In this document: piece after piece, positions 20,386 through 29,553 of the stretch
Numbering within the stretch: the first letter of the stretch is position 1
How the letters are laid out: each line of letters begins with the position of its first letter
Source of the DNA: Trichomonas vaginalis G3
Taxonomy: Eukaryota; Parabasalia; Trichomonadida; Trichomonadidae
Direction: 5' to 3'
Length of the DNA stretch: 64,000 nucleotides
Assembly: GCF_026262505.1 (NCBI RefSeq)
Contig: NC_067205.1
Span: 27,110,556 to 27,174,555, forward strand
The notes under the pieces: model-generated
Told to the model about the DNA's origin: nothing
What the model saw: only the letters and a program-made list of their open reading frames with translations
Databases searched by the model: none
Program-made: the position numbers and the translations under genes

Positions 20386-20895
20386 TATTCAAGCATTAAC
20401 ATTATCGAATAATAATCCTTTGAATCATAATCAATAATAATTGACCTTTCACCAGTTTCTATCGTTTGTTTTATTTCTTTTTGTTCCCCACTATCCGGAT
20501 CGGTCATTGTAATTGTTTTTGTTATAGTATCAGCTTTATCTTTAACTTCAATCTTTTTTCCATCGGGATATTTAAACCAAAATTCTAAAAAATTCGATAT
20601 TGTCAATCTGTTCATATTTTAATCTATCAATTACATTTTTAATACCATCTGAAAATCTTATGAAATGGTCATTATATGGGTTTGATTGAACTAAATTTGA
20701 ATGAAGTGAAATATAACCTGTTGATGAATATGACATCGACTCATATTTTCTGAAAACACTAAAATTTATAACATGAATGAATTTCTTATTCGTTGAATTT
20801 ATGAATTCTTGAGGTAATCTTATTCTAGTTTTATTTATCACTGGAAAATAACGCTTTACCATATTTTTAATCGTAATAAAAATGTCAATTATCAA
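20382..20895 (-). pseudogene. Unknown minus-strand Polinton gene, broken
   Basis: Minus-strand coding-like region lying between plus-strand genes, converging on the previous one with a few bases of overlap. It is rich in Phe, Tyr and Ser with beta character (FSVFRKYESMSYSSTGYISL). It might be a minor capsid (penton) or attachment protein. No motif was recognised. Confidence 0.35.
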
Positions 20896-21589
20896 TATTA
20901 TTTCGAATAATAACTGTGAATTAAATTTAACAGTTAGTGGAATTTATAATGTTACTCTCGTTTCTGTGAGTGGTAAATTTAATCCCATTCTTTTAGACCC
21001 TTCAGATTTATATCATTTATTAAAGATGACCATGAAAAAACGTATGATATGTATATAAATAATGTGATAGCGAAATGGGATATTAACACGATTTTAAGTT
21101 ATTTAAATGAATCATTTATCGTATGGTATGAAAAATTTTAAATCAAAACCCGATAAACTTTTTGAACTTGATGAAATAAATAACCTTATTAAATTCCCGC
21201 TGAAAATTAAATTTTGTACTCCTCATCTTCGTTCATTGTTGGGGATATTAAATTTTGAAAAAGATGTTGGGGATGTTTTGTATTCTGACACCGGTTCCAA
21301 TTTCATTTTAATCAAATGTGATAAAGTTAATACCCCAATGAGATTTTCACATCAAACATTAGACCCTAACTCTTACCCATCAATACAAAACATTTTATCC
21401 ATCAACTTAAACACATTTTCTTTATCATATCCGTTTCAATTATCTGGGAATTCATTTATTCTTCATTCAAAAGATTTATCAAATATTAAATTTAGAATAA
21501 CTGACCTATTTGATTGTGATTTAGAATTTATGAATGAAATATTATGGCAATTTCAAATAGAAAAAATAGCTGATGAGATAACGGATTAA
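20882..21589 (+). pseudogene. Unknown Polinton gene, beta-rich, broken
   Basis: Divergent from the previous gene. The main part is beta-rich (PMRFSHQTLDPNSYPSIQN, LSYPFQLSGNSFILHSKDLS). Size and place just before the fibre-like gene would suit a minor capsid or vertex protein, but this is inference. The region is broken, with one or two breaks. Confidence 0.4.
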
Positions 21590-21613
21590 ATATTTATTTT
21601 TAAATCATAATAA

Positions 21614-23323
21614 ATGATTAAACAACAGCAACCACAGCAACTTAAGGCGCAAAGCACCCAGGTCCTTCAAACCATTACATACGCCATATATGCATATAAT
21701 TCAAAGACAGCAGAACAAACACAAAGGTTGAAATATGGAGATTTGGAGATAGTATTGAAAAATGACCATTTCGAATTCGTTTGCAAAGGTGGTGCAGTGA
21801 TATCAAATATAAAAGAAATTTTATTTATGAATTCAAAAATTAAAGGAATAACGGATGATATAACATCAATTCCACCAGAAGAACAAAGATATTACGCATT
21901 AAATGCATTTCCTAAAGTTTTGAAGATTGGAAGATTTAATTTAAATGAGGAATTCATAAAAGGTTTCCTTAATGACATAGAGAAGAAAGCAGATAAGGAA
22001 TATGTCAACGGTGAGTTAGAGAAGAAAGCAGATAAGGAATATGTCAATGAAAAAGATAATGAAATTAAAGAAAGGGTTGAATGGTATCATGAATGGACAT
22101 CAAAGATTTTAAAAACTAAAGCTGATACAGGATGGGTTTCAGGATGTTTAGACCTTAAAGCAGATAAGGAATATGTCAACGGTGAGTTAGAGAAGAAAGC
22201 AGATAAGGAATATGTCAACGGTGAGTTAGAGAAGAAAGCAGATAAGGAATATGTCAACGGTGAGTTAGAGAAGAAAGCAGATAAGGAATATGTCAATGAA
22301 ATATACCAAAGTTTGATAGGAACAACTAAAAATATTGAAACTATTGTTGGTGACTTTTCTGTCAATGAAGAAAATAAATATTTTAGATGGCAATTGGTAC
22401 AGTCCTTAAAAAATGGTATACGATGTAAACTCATTCCGAAAAATAACAATGAAATGTATGTAAGCTATAAAAAGAATGATGGAACACAAGTTAAAGTTCC
22501 ATTAGACAACAACTGCTACTTAAACATATATGGAAACGAACAAAAGAAATATTTAAGAGTTTATGAAATGACAGATATGACATTGCCTCACCCAGCTCCA
22601 GCACCATATTATTATGACTATGGAGATGACAACAGAACACCACATGTAGATGAACAAAAGCTAACATTATATTTAGATTATTATAGATATAAAAGATATA
22701 ATGCAATAGAAAAAACGAGAATAGTATATTATTATACAGATGACAAAAATAAATATTATAGTCAAGATTTTACCTACCCTGAAAACATAAGATTATATTA
22801 TAAAAAATATTCTGACACAAACCAGAAGAAACCTGAAATAGTTACACTATATTTTAAGTTCAAAAGAGACAATCCTATATTATCTCATATGTTTGATTTA
22901 ATGAACCCAGTAGGTTCTATTTATACATCTATGGATGCAAGAGGTCCTCAAGTAATGTTTGGTGTTGGTGCATGGGAACAAATAGTCGACAGGTTTTTGT
23001 ATTGTGCAAACTCTTCAAAGGAAACAGGTGGAAGTAAAACGATTTCAGGTGAAAATTTACCTGCACACAGTCACTACATAGATTTAAGTACATCTCAGGC
23101 AGGTTGGCATAAGCATAGATATTGGGATTGGTCAGGAATGACAAAAGGTAAAGGATATGATGTTAAAGACGACGTTAAGTTTGCTATAAATTGTTACTGG
23201 AGTGACACTCAGGGAGAAGGAAACCATACACATTTCGTTTCAGGATATACACAAACAACGGGACAAAGTAAAGAATACATGCCACCTTACATGACAGTTT
23301 ACGCATGGTATAGAGTTCAATGA
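21614..23323 (+). CDS. Polinton fibre-like protein with phage-collar domain
   Basis: A whole 569-residue frame in three parts. An N-terminal ~120 residues are probably the virion-anchoring domain. A shaft follows with a 13-residue unit KADKEYVNGELEK repeated two times and then, after a spacer, four more times, a coiled-coil pattern typical of trimeric fibres. The C-terminal ~140 residues carry the signature of phage tail-collar or short-tail-fibre tips: NPVGSIYTSMDARGPQ, GAWEQIVDRFLYC, ETGGSKT, LPAHSH, GNHTH and YMPPYMTVYAWYR. The likely role is attachment to the host cell. The domain is best known from caudoviruses and some giant viruses. Confidence 0.85.
   Translation: MIKQQQPQQLKAQSTQVLQTITYAIYAYNSKTAEQTQRLKYGDLEIVLKNDHFEFVCKGGAVISNIKEILFMNSKIKGITDDITSIPPEEQRYYALNAFPKVLKIGRFNLNEEFIKGFLNDIEKKADKEYVNGELEKKADKEYVNEKDNEIKERVEWYHEWTSKILKTKADTGWVSGCLDLKADKEYVNGELEKKADKEYVNGELEKKADKEYVNGELEKKADKEYVNEIYQSLIGTTKNIETIVGDFSVNEENKYFRWQLVQSLKNGIRCKLIPKNNNEMYVSYKKNDGTQVKVPLDNNCYLNIYGNEQKKYLRVYEMTDMTLPHPAPAPYYYDYGDDNRTPHVDEQKLTLYLDYYRYKRYNAIEKTRIVYYYTDDKNKYYSQDFTYPENIRLYYKKYSDTNQKKPEIVTLYFKFKRDNPILSHMFDLMNPVGSIYTSMDARGPQVMFGVGAWEQIVDRFLYCANSSKETGGSKTISGENLPAHSHYIDLSTSQAGWHKHRYWDWSGMTKGKGYDVKDDVKFAINCYWSDTQGEGNHTHFVSGYTQTTGQSKEYMPPYMTVYAWYRVQ
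22141..22300 (+). repeat. 39-bp tandem repeat in fibre shaft
   Basis: Four nearly identical 39-bp copies encode KADKEYVNGELEK. Two more lie at about 21984-22052. The near identity at DNA level shows recent unequal exchange or slippage, so fibre length can change quickly. Confidence 0.85.
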
Positions 23324-23397
23324 ACGCTCAATGTTTGTAAAACAAACTTTAGAACGGACTGAAAGTCCTGAGCTCCAAAAGACCAAAAATAAACGCT
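23324..23397. other. Short spacer, convergent gene ends
   Basis: About 75 bp between the fibre stop and the stop of the minus-strand KilA-N gene. It includes TGAACGCTCAATGTTTG followed by a similar inverted phrase (AACAAACTTTAGAACG), a possible weak terminator-like hairpin. Confidence 0.3.
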
Positions 23398-24011
23398 TTA
23401 CATGTATTTTTCAGCAACTTCGTCAAATAATTTTATAGCTTTATCTATCTCATCTACTTCAAACGTTTCTTTACCTTTCGTGGGAGCACCATACATTTTC
23501 TCAAAAACTTCAAGCAGTTCTGTTTCAGCAGCTCTCATATCATTAACAAACACAACCTTGACTCTATTGACTGTAGAGTCATATCTTTGAGTTATATTAT
23601 ATGTTCTTCCTATCTTATATCTTTTTGTGTTGAAGTCCTTCGGTTTCTGAACGATGTAAAAAGTAAGCCTTCACTGCAACGTTCTGAGTCGAATGAACCA
23701 TATGTTATGAAGTTATATCCAACAACTGGGTCTAACCATAACAAAACTATTGGTATAAGACTTTTGTCTATAAGATATGCTCTTGTTCCATGAAATGCTA
23801 CTGATATCATAAGCTCAGGATTTCTTGTCAAAATTTTCTGAGTTGAAGCATTTCTAACCCAGTCGTTTGTTTTCTTTTCAGATGGAGATATAATGTCTGA
23901 CAAAGAATATTTGTTGTATTTCTTTGAGTATCTTACGTTTAAATCACCTATTCTAACCACTTTGGTGTCATTGTCTATCTTTCTAACTATTTCAAACTCA
24001 ATGTTTGTCAT
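23398..24011 (-). pseudogene. KilA-N domain gene with T5orf172-like part, broken
   Basis: The first part shows a KilA-N-type DNA-binding domain (KYNKYSLSDIISPSEKKTND, WVRNASTQ, LIDKSLIPIVLLWLDP). The last part, YKIGRTYNITQRYD followed by FVNDMRAAETELLEVFEKM, resembles the T5orf172/GIY-YIG-like domain. This pairing is common in large DNA viruses and phages (Bro/N1R-like proteins) and is probably regulatory. The gene appears to have about one break. It converges with the fibre gene. Confidence 0.6.
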
Positions 24012-24258
24012 TACTGTCTTTACATATGAGATAAAGAAATAAATAAAAATAAAATTAGCGTTATTTTTCTAACTAATGAAATTCATTATTTTTTGGTCAT
24101 GGGCTATGCCCCGCCGCTTTGCGTCTTTATGTTAAAATAAATGGTACCATTAATGATATCATGACTGTTCTCATTCATGTCTGATTTACATCTAATGAAA
24201 AAAGTTTAGAAGAATTTTCTTATTCTTTCTGGCATATTTGCCATTACTACTTTCAACT
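24012..24258. other. Spacer before repeat array
   Basis: AT-rich spacer. It holds a short GC-rich patch GGGCTATGCCCCGCCGC at about 24101-24117. No gene is visible. Confidence 0.4.
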
Positions 24259-24766
24259 AATTTAACTTCTCTGAAAAAATGTGACAACATGACATTTTGA
24301 CAACAACATAGGAGGATGGTATTTATTAATTATTTTTGAAGAACTGATGAGGTCACCAGGTCACCAGGTCACCAGGTAATTTAACTTCTCTGAAAAAATG
24401 TGACAACATGACATTTTGACAACAACATAGGAGGATGGTATTTATTAATTATTTTTGAAGAACTGATGAGGTCACCAGGTCACCAGGTAATTTAACTTCT
24501 CTGAAAAAATGTGACAACATGACATTTTGACAACAACATAGGAGGATGGTATTTATTAATTATTTTTGAAGAACTGATGAGGTCACCAGGTCACCAGGTC
24601 ACCAGGTAATTTAACTTCTCTGAAAAAATGTGACAACATGACATTTTGACAACAACATAGGAGGATGGTATTTATTAATTATTTTTGAAGAACTGATGAG
24701 GTCACCAGGTCACCAGGTAATTTAACTTCTCTGAAAAAATGTGACAACATGACATTTTGACAACAG
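24259..24766 (+). repeat. Internal repeat array, left (111/119-bp units)
   Basis: About four and a half head-to-tail copies. Unit starts at 24259, 24378, 24489, 24608 and 24719 give spacings of 119, 111, 119 and 111 bp; the 8-bp difference is one copy more or less of GTCACCAG at the unit end. Each full unit carries TTAACTTCTCTGAAAAAATG, GACAACATGACATTTTGACA and ATTAATTATTTTTGAA. The same unit occurs inverted at 27186-27687. Confidence 0.93.
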
Positions 24767-24837
24767 GTATGAAATTTGATGTAGCCCAAAAATAAAGTTA
24801 GTTTTAAAATTATTTTTATTTTTTTATTCCTATATAA

Positions 24838-27161
24838 ATGACAGCAACAAACAACAACAGCAACTATATCGTTTCTGATGAAAAAGTTATTGATTCATTA
24901 GTTGAGGAATTAGCTGAGGAATTAGTTATGGCAGAAACTAAAACCCTCAACGAAAGAATTGGTGAAAACAAGATTGATTTACATAACTACTCAAATACGA
25001 TGGAGGAAGAGGAAGGAAAACTGGTATGGCTTTATTAGTAAATAAAATTTCGAATTTAACGATTATAGATGTTGATATCAATAAATCGTACAATGATGAA
25101 CTTAAAGAAACAGTTAGAAAAGACATTCTATCAAAACTTTCGGATAAAGATGTTATCGTTAAAACCGCTTCAGGAGGTCTTCACATTTATTGCAACACTA
25201 ATTTCTTCTATGCAGTTTCGAACAGAATGATTAAATGTTATTCCTGCAATGATTATGATATTGACATAATGACTTCTATTGATGATTCAAAACGTTCATT
25301 AGTGGTTATGGCTGATTCAAGAGTTCGCAAGAATGCAAAAGAACCAATCAATACATACTCATTCATTCGTGGAAGTTATGATTCAACATTAACTAGAACA
25401 GTGAATGATATATTAAATGATTTGAATATTAAGGTAAGAGTTGAACAGAAGAATGAAGAAATAAAGAGTATCATGAATGAAAACAAAGATGTAAACATTG
25501 ACGATAAACTAGCTCAGAGCATAGTTGATGGCATCTGTGATTTTGAAGTACATAATGACGGTGGAAACATGAATTTAGAAAAAGAAATAACATTATTCAC
25601 ACTGTTCAAGCAATTAATTCGTTACCTAATCATTTAATTAATGAAGCATAGAATAACGTTTATAACTTCTGCAATTTAACAGAAAATGCTAAAAGTAATT
25701 TTGAAAAAGCACGTAGTAGATATGCACATTTAATGACTTCTCCATTTGTTTTAGTGAAGATTCTAAAACTATACCAAAAAGAATATTATGATGAATACGT
25801 TTTACCTTTATTACGTAAGCCAAAAATAACATTTGATATAAAACTTGATGACTCGTTTTTGATAACAGATATTAGACGGAAGGCTGAAAATCATCAGTAT
25901 AAAAACAGTTCTGAAGTAATTGAGGATTTATCACGTGTAATCCGTTTTGTAGATTATGGAAACAAATACTTCATTCAGAAAGATTACAACATACACGACA
26001 AAATGAATCAAATATCATTCGTTCTTCAATCAAACATGAAAGAGTCACTCAAAATGATTAAAATTATTTAAAGAAGAAGGTAAAACAATAACCAGCATGG
26101 GACATACTATTAAATCAATTGTCTTCATTAACCGTTAAGGGTGTTTGCTTTAAATCTGATTCCCCAGATGTTTTCTCAACGTTTCAGTTATAAATACAAC
26201 GTTCTCGAAAAACCAGATTACTCAAAAATTGAGATTTTATGAATTCATTAAAAGAAAGCCGTTTGTGATAATAACGATGAAGTGTATAAATACCTTCTCG
26301 GCTGGATTGCATCAATGATTCAAACATCCTGGAATCAAGAATGAAACATCAATTATTTTGAAAGGACTTCAGGGAACAGGTAAAAACAGATTCACTGACA
26401 TTATTTCTGAACTTCTCGCCGGTTATTCATGCAAAAACATTACCGAAATAAGTGAGCTAACGGGTAATTTCAATTCAGTAGTTGAGAATAAAATGTTTCT
26501 TGTACTTAATGAACTCAAGAATGTAGGTGAAGATAGACTCGCAAACTTCAACGCTTTGAAATCAATTATTACGGATAATGAGATAAGAATTAATGAAAAG
26601 AATCAACCCAGAAGAACTGCTCAGAACGTTGCCAATTTCATTTTCGTAACTAATAACGTCTACCCTGTCAAAATTGAAGTTGGAGACAGAAGATATGTAG
26701 TTTTAAGAGTTAATGGTAAATTTAAGGGTCAATTTGATTACTTCAAGAATTTGATGAATTCATGCACTAAGGAATTTTATGATAATTTACTGACGTATTT
26801 TATGCAATATGACCTTTCATCATTTAATGTACGAATCATTCCGATGACTGAAGCCAAACAAGATTTAATTGAATTATCAACAAATCCTTTAGATGTATGG
26901 ATAAATACACATTATGATGAATTGTGTGTAGGTATGACGTGTAAAAATGCTCTATTCTGCAAACCATCAGACATGAAAGACAAGAATTTCCAAATGAGTA
27001 TTAAGGATAAATGTGATAGGAAACAAAGAAAAATAGATGGTAAACAGACATGGTGTTATGTTTTGAAAGAAGAAATGAAAGGATTATATAAACAGGTTGA
27101 ACCAAACGATAATGATGATTCATTTACTGACGATGAAATACCTGTAAATGATGCTTTATAA
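24838..27161 (+). pseudogene. Primase / SF3 helicase region, broken
   Basis: Virus-type replication gene or genes, with several breaks. Early in the region, IIDVDIN, KTASGGLHIYC and DYDIDIM fit the metal- and nucleotide-binding motifs of an archaeo-eukaryotic primase (PrimPol). The later part is a superfamily 3 helicase: Walker A GLQGTGKNRF, Walker B MFLVLNEL, motif C FIFVTNN and the downstream GDRRYVVLRVNGKF. Such primase-helicases are standard in virophages, large DNA viruses and phages, but not part of the core Polinton set, whose hallmark replication enzyme is the protein-primed polymerase also present here. Both sides are bounded by inverted repeat arrays. Confidence 0.75.
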
Positions 27162-27185
27162 AGTATGATTGGAATTTATTTTTGT

Positions 27186-27687
27186 CATCCTCCTATGTTG
27201 TTGTCAAAATGTCATGTTGTCACATTTTTTCAGAGAAGTTAAATTACCTGGTGACCTGGTGACCTGGTGACCTCATCAGTTCTTCAAAAATAATTAATAA
27301 ATACCATCCTCCTATGTTGTTGTCAAAATGTCATGTTGTCACATTTTTTCAGAGAAGTTAAATTACCTGGTGACCTGGTGACCTGGTGACCTCATCAGTT
27401 CTTCAAAAATAATTAATAAATACCATCCTCCTATGTTGTTGTCAAAATGTCATGTTGTCACATTTTTTCAGAGAAGTTAAATTACCTGGTGACCTGGTGA
27501 CCTGGTGACCTGGTGACCTCATCAGTTCTTCAAAAATAATTAATAAATACCATCCTCCTATGTTGTTGTCAAAATGTCATGTTGTCACATTTTTTCAGAG
27601 AAGTTAAATTACCTGGTGACCTGGTGACTACCTGGTGACCTGGTGACCTCATCAGTTCTTCAAAAATAATTAATAAATACCATCCTC
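27186..27687 (-). repeat. Internal repeat array, right (inverted)
   Basis: About four copies of the same unit as at 24259-24766, in reverse orientation, with variable numbers of the 8-bp CTGGTGAC sub-repeat. The array ends at CCATCCTC. The two arrays and the 2.4 kb between them make a large inverted-repeat structure. Confidence 0.93.
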
Positions 27688-27896
27688 TTTATTAAATTCA
27701 TCTCTTCCAATCAATTCTTTTATTTTTGCTTCACTCAGTTTAAGGATTGAACGGTAAGTTTCTAATTTTTCGATTATTTCTTTCACCTCTTTATCGTTTT
27801 CAACCCCACCACATTGCTGCTTCTTTCTGATTTAATTCTGTTTAGTTTCTTTTTATATTCATCGTCTGGACTCTTGGCTGCTTCGTTGTCACTCAT
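27686..27896 (-). pseudogene. Small charged Polinton gene, broken
   Basis: Begins MSDNEAAKSPDDEYKKKLN and is rich in Lys and Glu, probably helical. It appears broken. Its 3' end runs into the edge of the right repeat array, so the outermost repeat junction overlaps coding-like sequence. Confidence 0.35.
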
Positions 27897-27915
27897 TTCT
27901 TACGAAATAAAAAAA

Positions 27916-28212
27916 TTAAATGTTATTTAAATATAATGGAGTAATAAAATAAATCGGAATTTCTATTAATTTATTGTTAACCTCAACTAATACATTACCG
28001 TTAATATATCTAACAAATTCAGCTATTGTGTCAAATCTTCGTCTTCTTTTTGTCATTGATTTATCAGTTTTTCCATAATCGAGATGAATCAAAACTTTAT
28101 CCCCTTGTTTAAAATTCATGAGCCCCGAATTAATTTGTTCACGTTTAACATCATTTAACCTTTCCATTTGTTTTCTAATATATTCCCATTCTTTTGAAAT
28201 ATCATTTTTCAT
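27916..28212 (-). CDS. Small Polinton ORF with SH3/chromo-like part
   Basis: 98 residues: a helical, charged start followed by FKQGDKVLIHLDYGKTDKS and a beta-rich end. GDKV-type small barrels are usual at the C-terminus of retroviral-type integrases and in Polinton integrases, so this frame probably belongs functionally with the integrase frame it touches. Confidence 0.45.
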   Translation of the reverse strand: MKNDISKEWEYIRKQMERLNDVKREQINSGLMNFKQGDKVLIHLDYGKTDKSMTKRRRRFDTIAEFVRYINGNVLVEVNNKLIEIPIYFITPLYLNNI

Positions 28213-29435
28213 TTCACTGGTTTCATGTTTATAGTTCTATGCCATGTATTATTGTAATAATATACTAACTGCTGTATGATGGAGTCATGATTTCCATCCC
28301 AGTATATCTGACCGTTAACCCCTAACGCATCTCTAAGAGTTCTCATTACCACATCAACTATTTTATTATGAAACGTATATGGAGAGGATGAAAAGTAAAA
28401 ATTAATTTGTGGGAAATAATGAGCCATAGCTGCCTGAAATCCTTTATCACCATCACCCCTTATATTATCTACTCTTTCATGATCTAGTAAGTATTGTATA
28501 GCTCTTCTTGTTTCCTGTTCTGTTTTCCCTTTCACCGGAATGCAATATAAATATCTGGTGTTAATGTTAATGGCAAATAAATAAGTAACGTTTCCTTTTG
28601 AATATTCTAAATGATCGATTTCGTATGAATATGGATATGGAGCAAATGAAGGGCGACTAAATTTTTCCTTTAACGGTTGAATTTTCGGGTCAATTGGTTT
28701 ATTTAATATCTTGAAATCCTTTTTAAAATCTTTTTGCTTCTTTAATGTTTGAAATGGATATAATAAAGTGAATGATGAAGGATTAACTGAAGGAGGAGGA
28801 GGTACTACTGTTGGAGGTTTTGGTATTGCAAGTGATTTAATTTTATCTGCTTTGATTTTGGATTTCATTCCTCCTTTCATTAATTCTGGATGTATTCTAT
28901 TCATTTGTTTTAAATATACTGTATATAAAGGTTTGATATACTTTCCCGCTTCGAGTTTATGTTGAAGGATGAATTCCAAAAGTTGATCTTCATTTAAAAG
29001 TCGGGCTGAATATGGTTTAAATAATAAATCATAAATTAAAGCTTGTGCTTCATTTATGGTCTGAATGACCTGGGCGTTTTGCACTTTTAGCTTTTGTTCC
29101 TTTGTTTTTTGCAGCTCAGGATTATATAATTTATATAATTCATCAATATCTTCTTCTGTTAATACTTTATTTTTGAAATCTTTCAATTGTTTAAGTTGTG
29201 ATTTAGTTTTTCCCTTTGTATATTCATTATTTTTAATTTTGTCTTTAATTTTAGAAATTATTTTATCATGATATTTCAAAATTTCATTTTTATAATATGA
29301 ATAATAATAATCCATATCATCACCTGTTATATTTTCATCATATTTTTGGAGATGTGCTTTTAATTCATAATAAGTAAGAAAATTTTGATTAAATACTAAA
29401 TCATCAATTAAAATTTTTAAATCTACATTATCCAT
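28209..29435 (-). CDS. Polinton integrase (RVE core)
   Basis: A 408-residue frame. The N-terminal half is Lys-rich and helical. The C-terminal half is the retroviral-integrase-fold catalytic core: YSYEIDHLEYSKGNVTYLFA, NTRYLYCIPVKGKT, NIRGDGDKGF, then FHNKIVDVVMRTLRD and a WHRTI end. It is the enzyme family that joins Polinton termini to a 6-bp staggered target, in keeping with the 6-bp duplication here. It neighbours the polymerase on the same strand. Confidence 0.85.
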   Translation of the reverse strand: MDNVDLKILIDDLVFNQNFLTYYELKAHLQKYDENITGDDMDYYYSYYKNEILKYHDKIISKIKDKIKNNEYTKGKTKSQLKQLKDFKNKVLTEEDIDELYKLYNPELQKTKEQKLKVQNAQVIQTINEAQALIYDLLFKPYSARLLNEDQLLEFILQHKLEAGKYIKPLYTVYLKQMNRIHPELMKGGMKSKIKADKIKSLAIPKPPTVVPPPPSVNPSSFTLLYPFQTLKKQKDFKKDFKILNKPIDPKIQPLKEKFSRPSFAPYPYSYEIDHLEYSKGNVTYLFAININTRYLYCIPVKGKTEQETRRAIQYLLDHERVDNIRGDGDKGFQAAMAHYFPQINFYFSSSPYTFHNKIVDVVMRTLRDALGVNGQIYWDGNHDSIIQQLVYYYNNTWHRTINMKPVK

Positions 29436-29459
29436 TTATATAAAAATAAAATAAATGTT

Positions 29460-29531
29460 TTAAGGGCGCCCACCTCTTTGATCAAGAATCAAAACCATCA
29501 TTAACGGTTCCTTTTGTCTCTTCTGTGGCAT
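29460..29531 (-). CDS. Possible 23-residue peptide
   Basis: A short frame MPQKRQKEPLMMVLILDQRG... in the gap between polymerase and integrase genes, on their strand. It is basic at the start with a short hydrophobic centre. It may be chance. Confidence 0.2.
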   Translation of the reverse strand: MPQKRQKEPLMMVLILDQRGGRP

Positions 29532-29553
29532 TTTATTAAAATTTTAAATTGTA

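Noticed and set aside
22087-22449. Minus-strand frame with repeated LTYSLSAFFSNSP units
   Set aside because: Antisense shadow of the fibre-shaft repeats.
24259-24766. Could the 111/119-bp array be a CRISPR array?
   Set aside because: There are no unique spacers between short repeats; the whole unit is repeated, and the context is a eukaryotic element.
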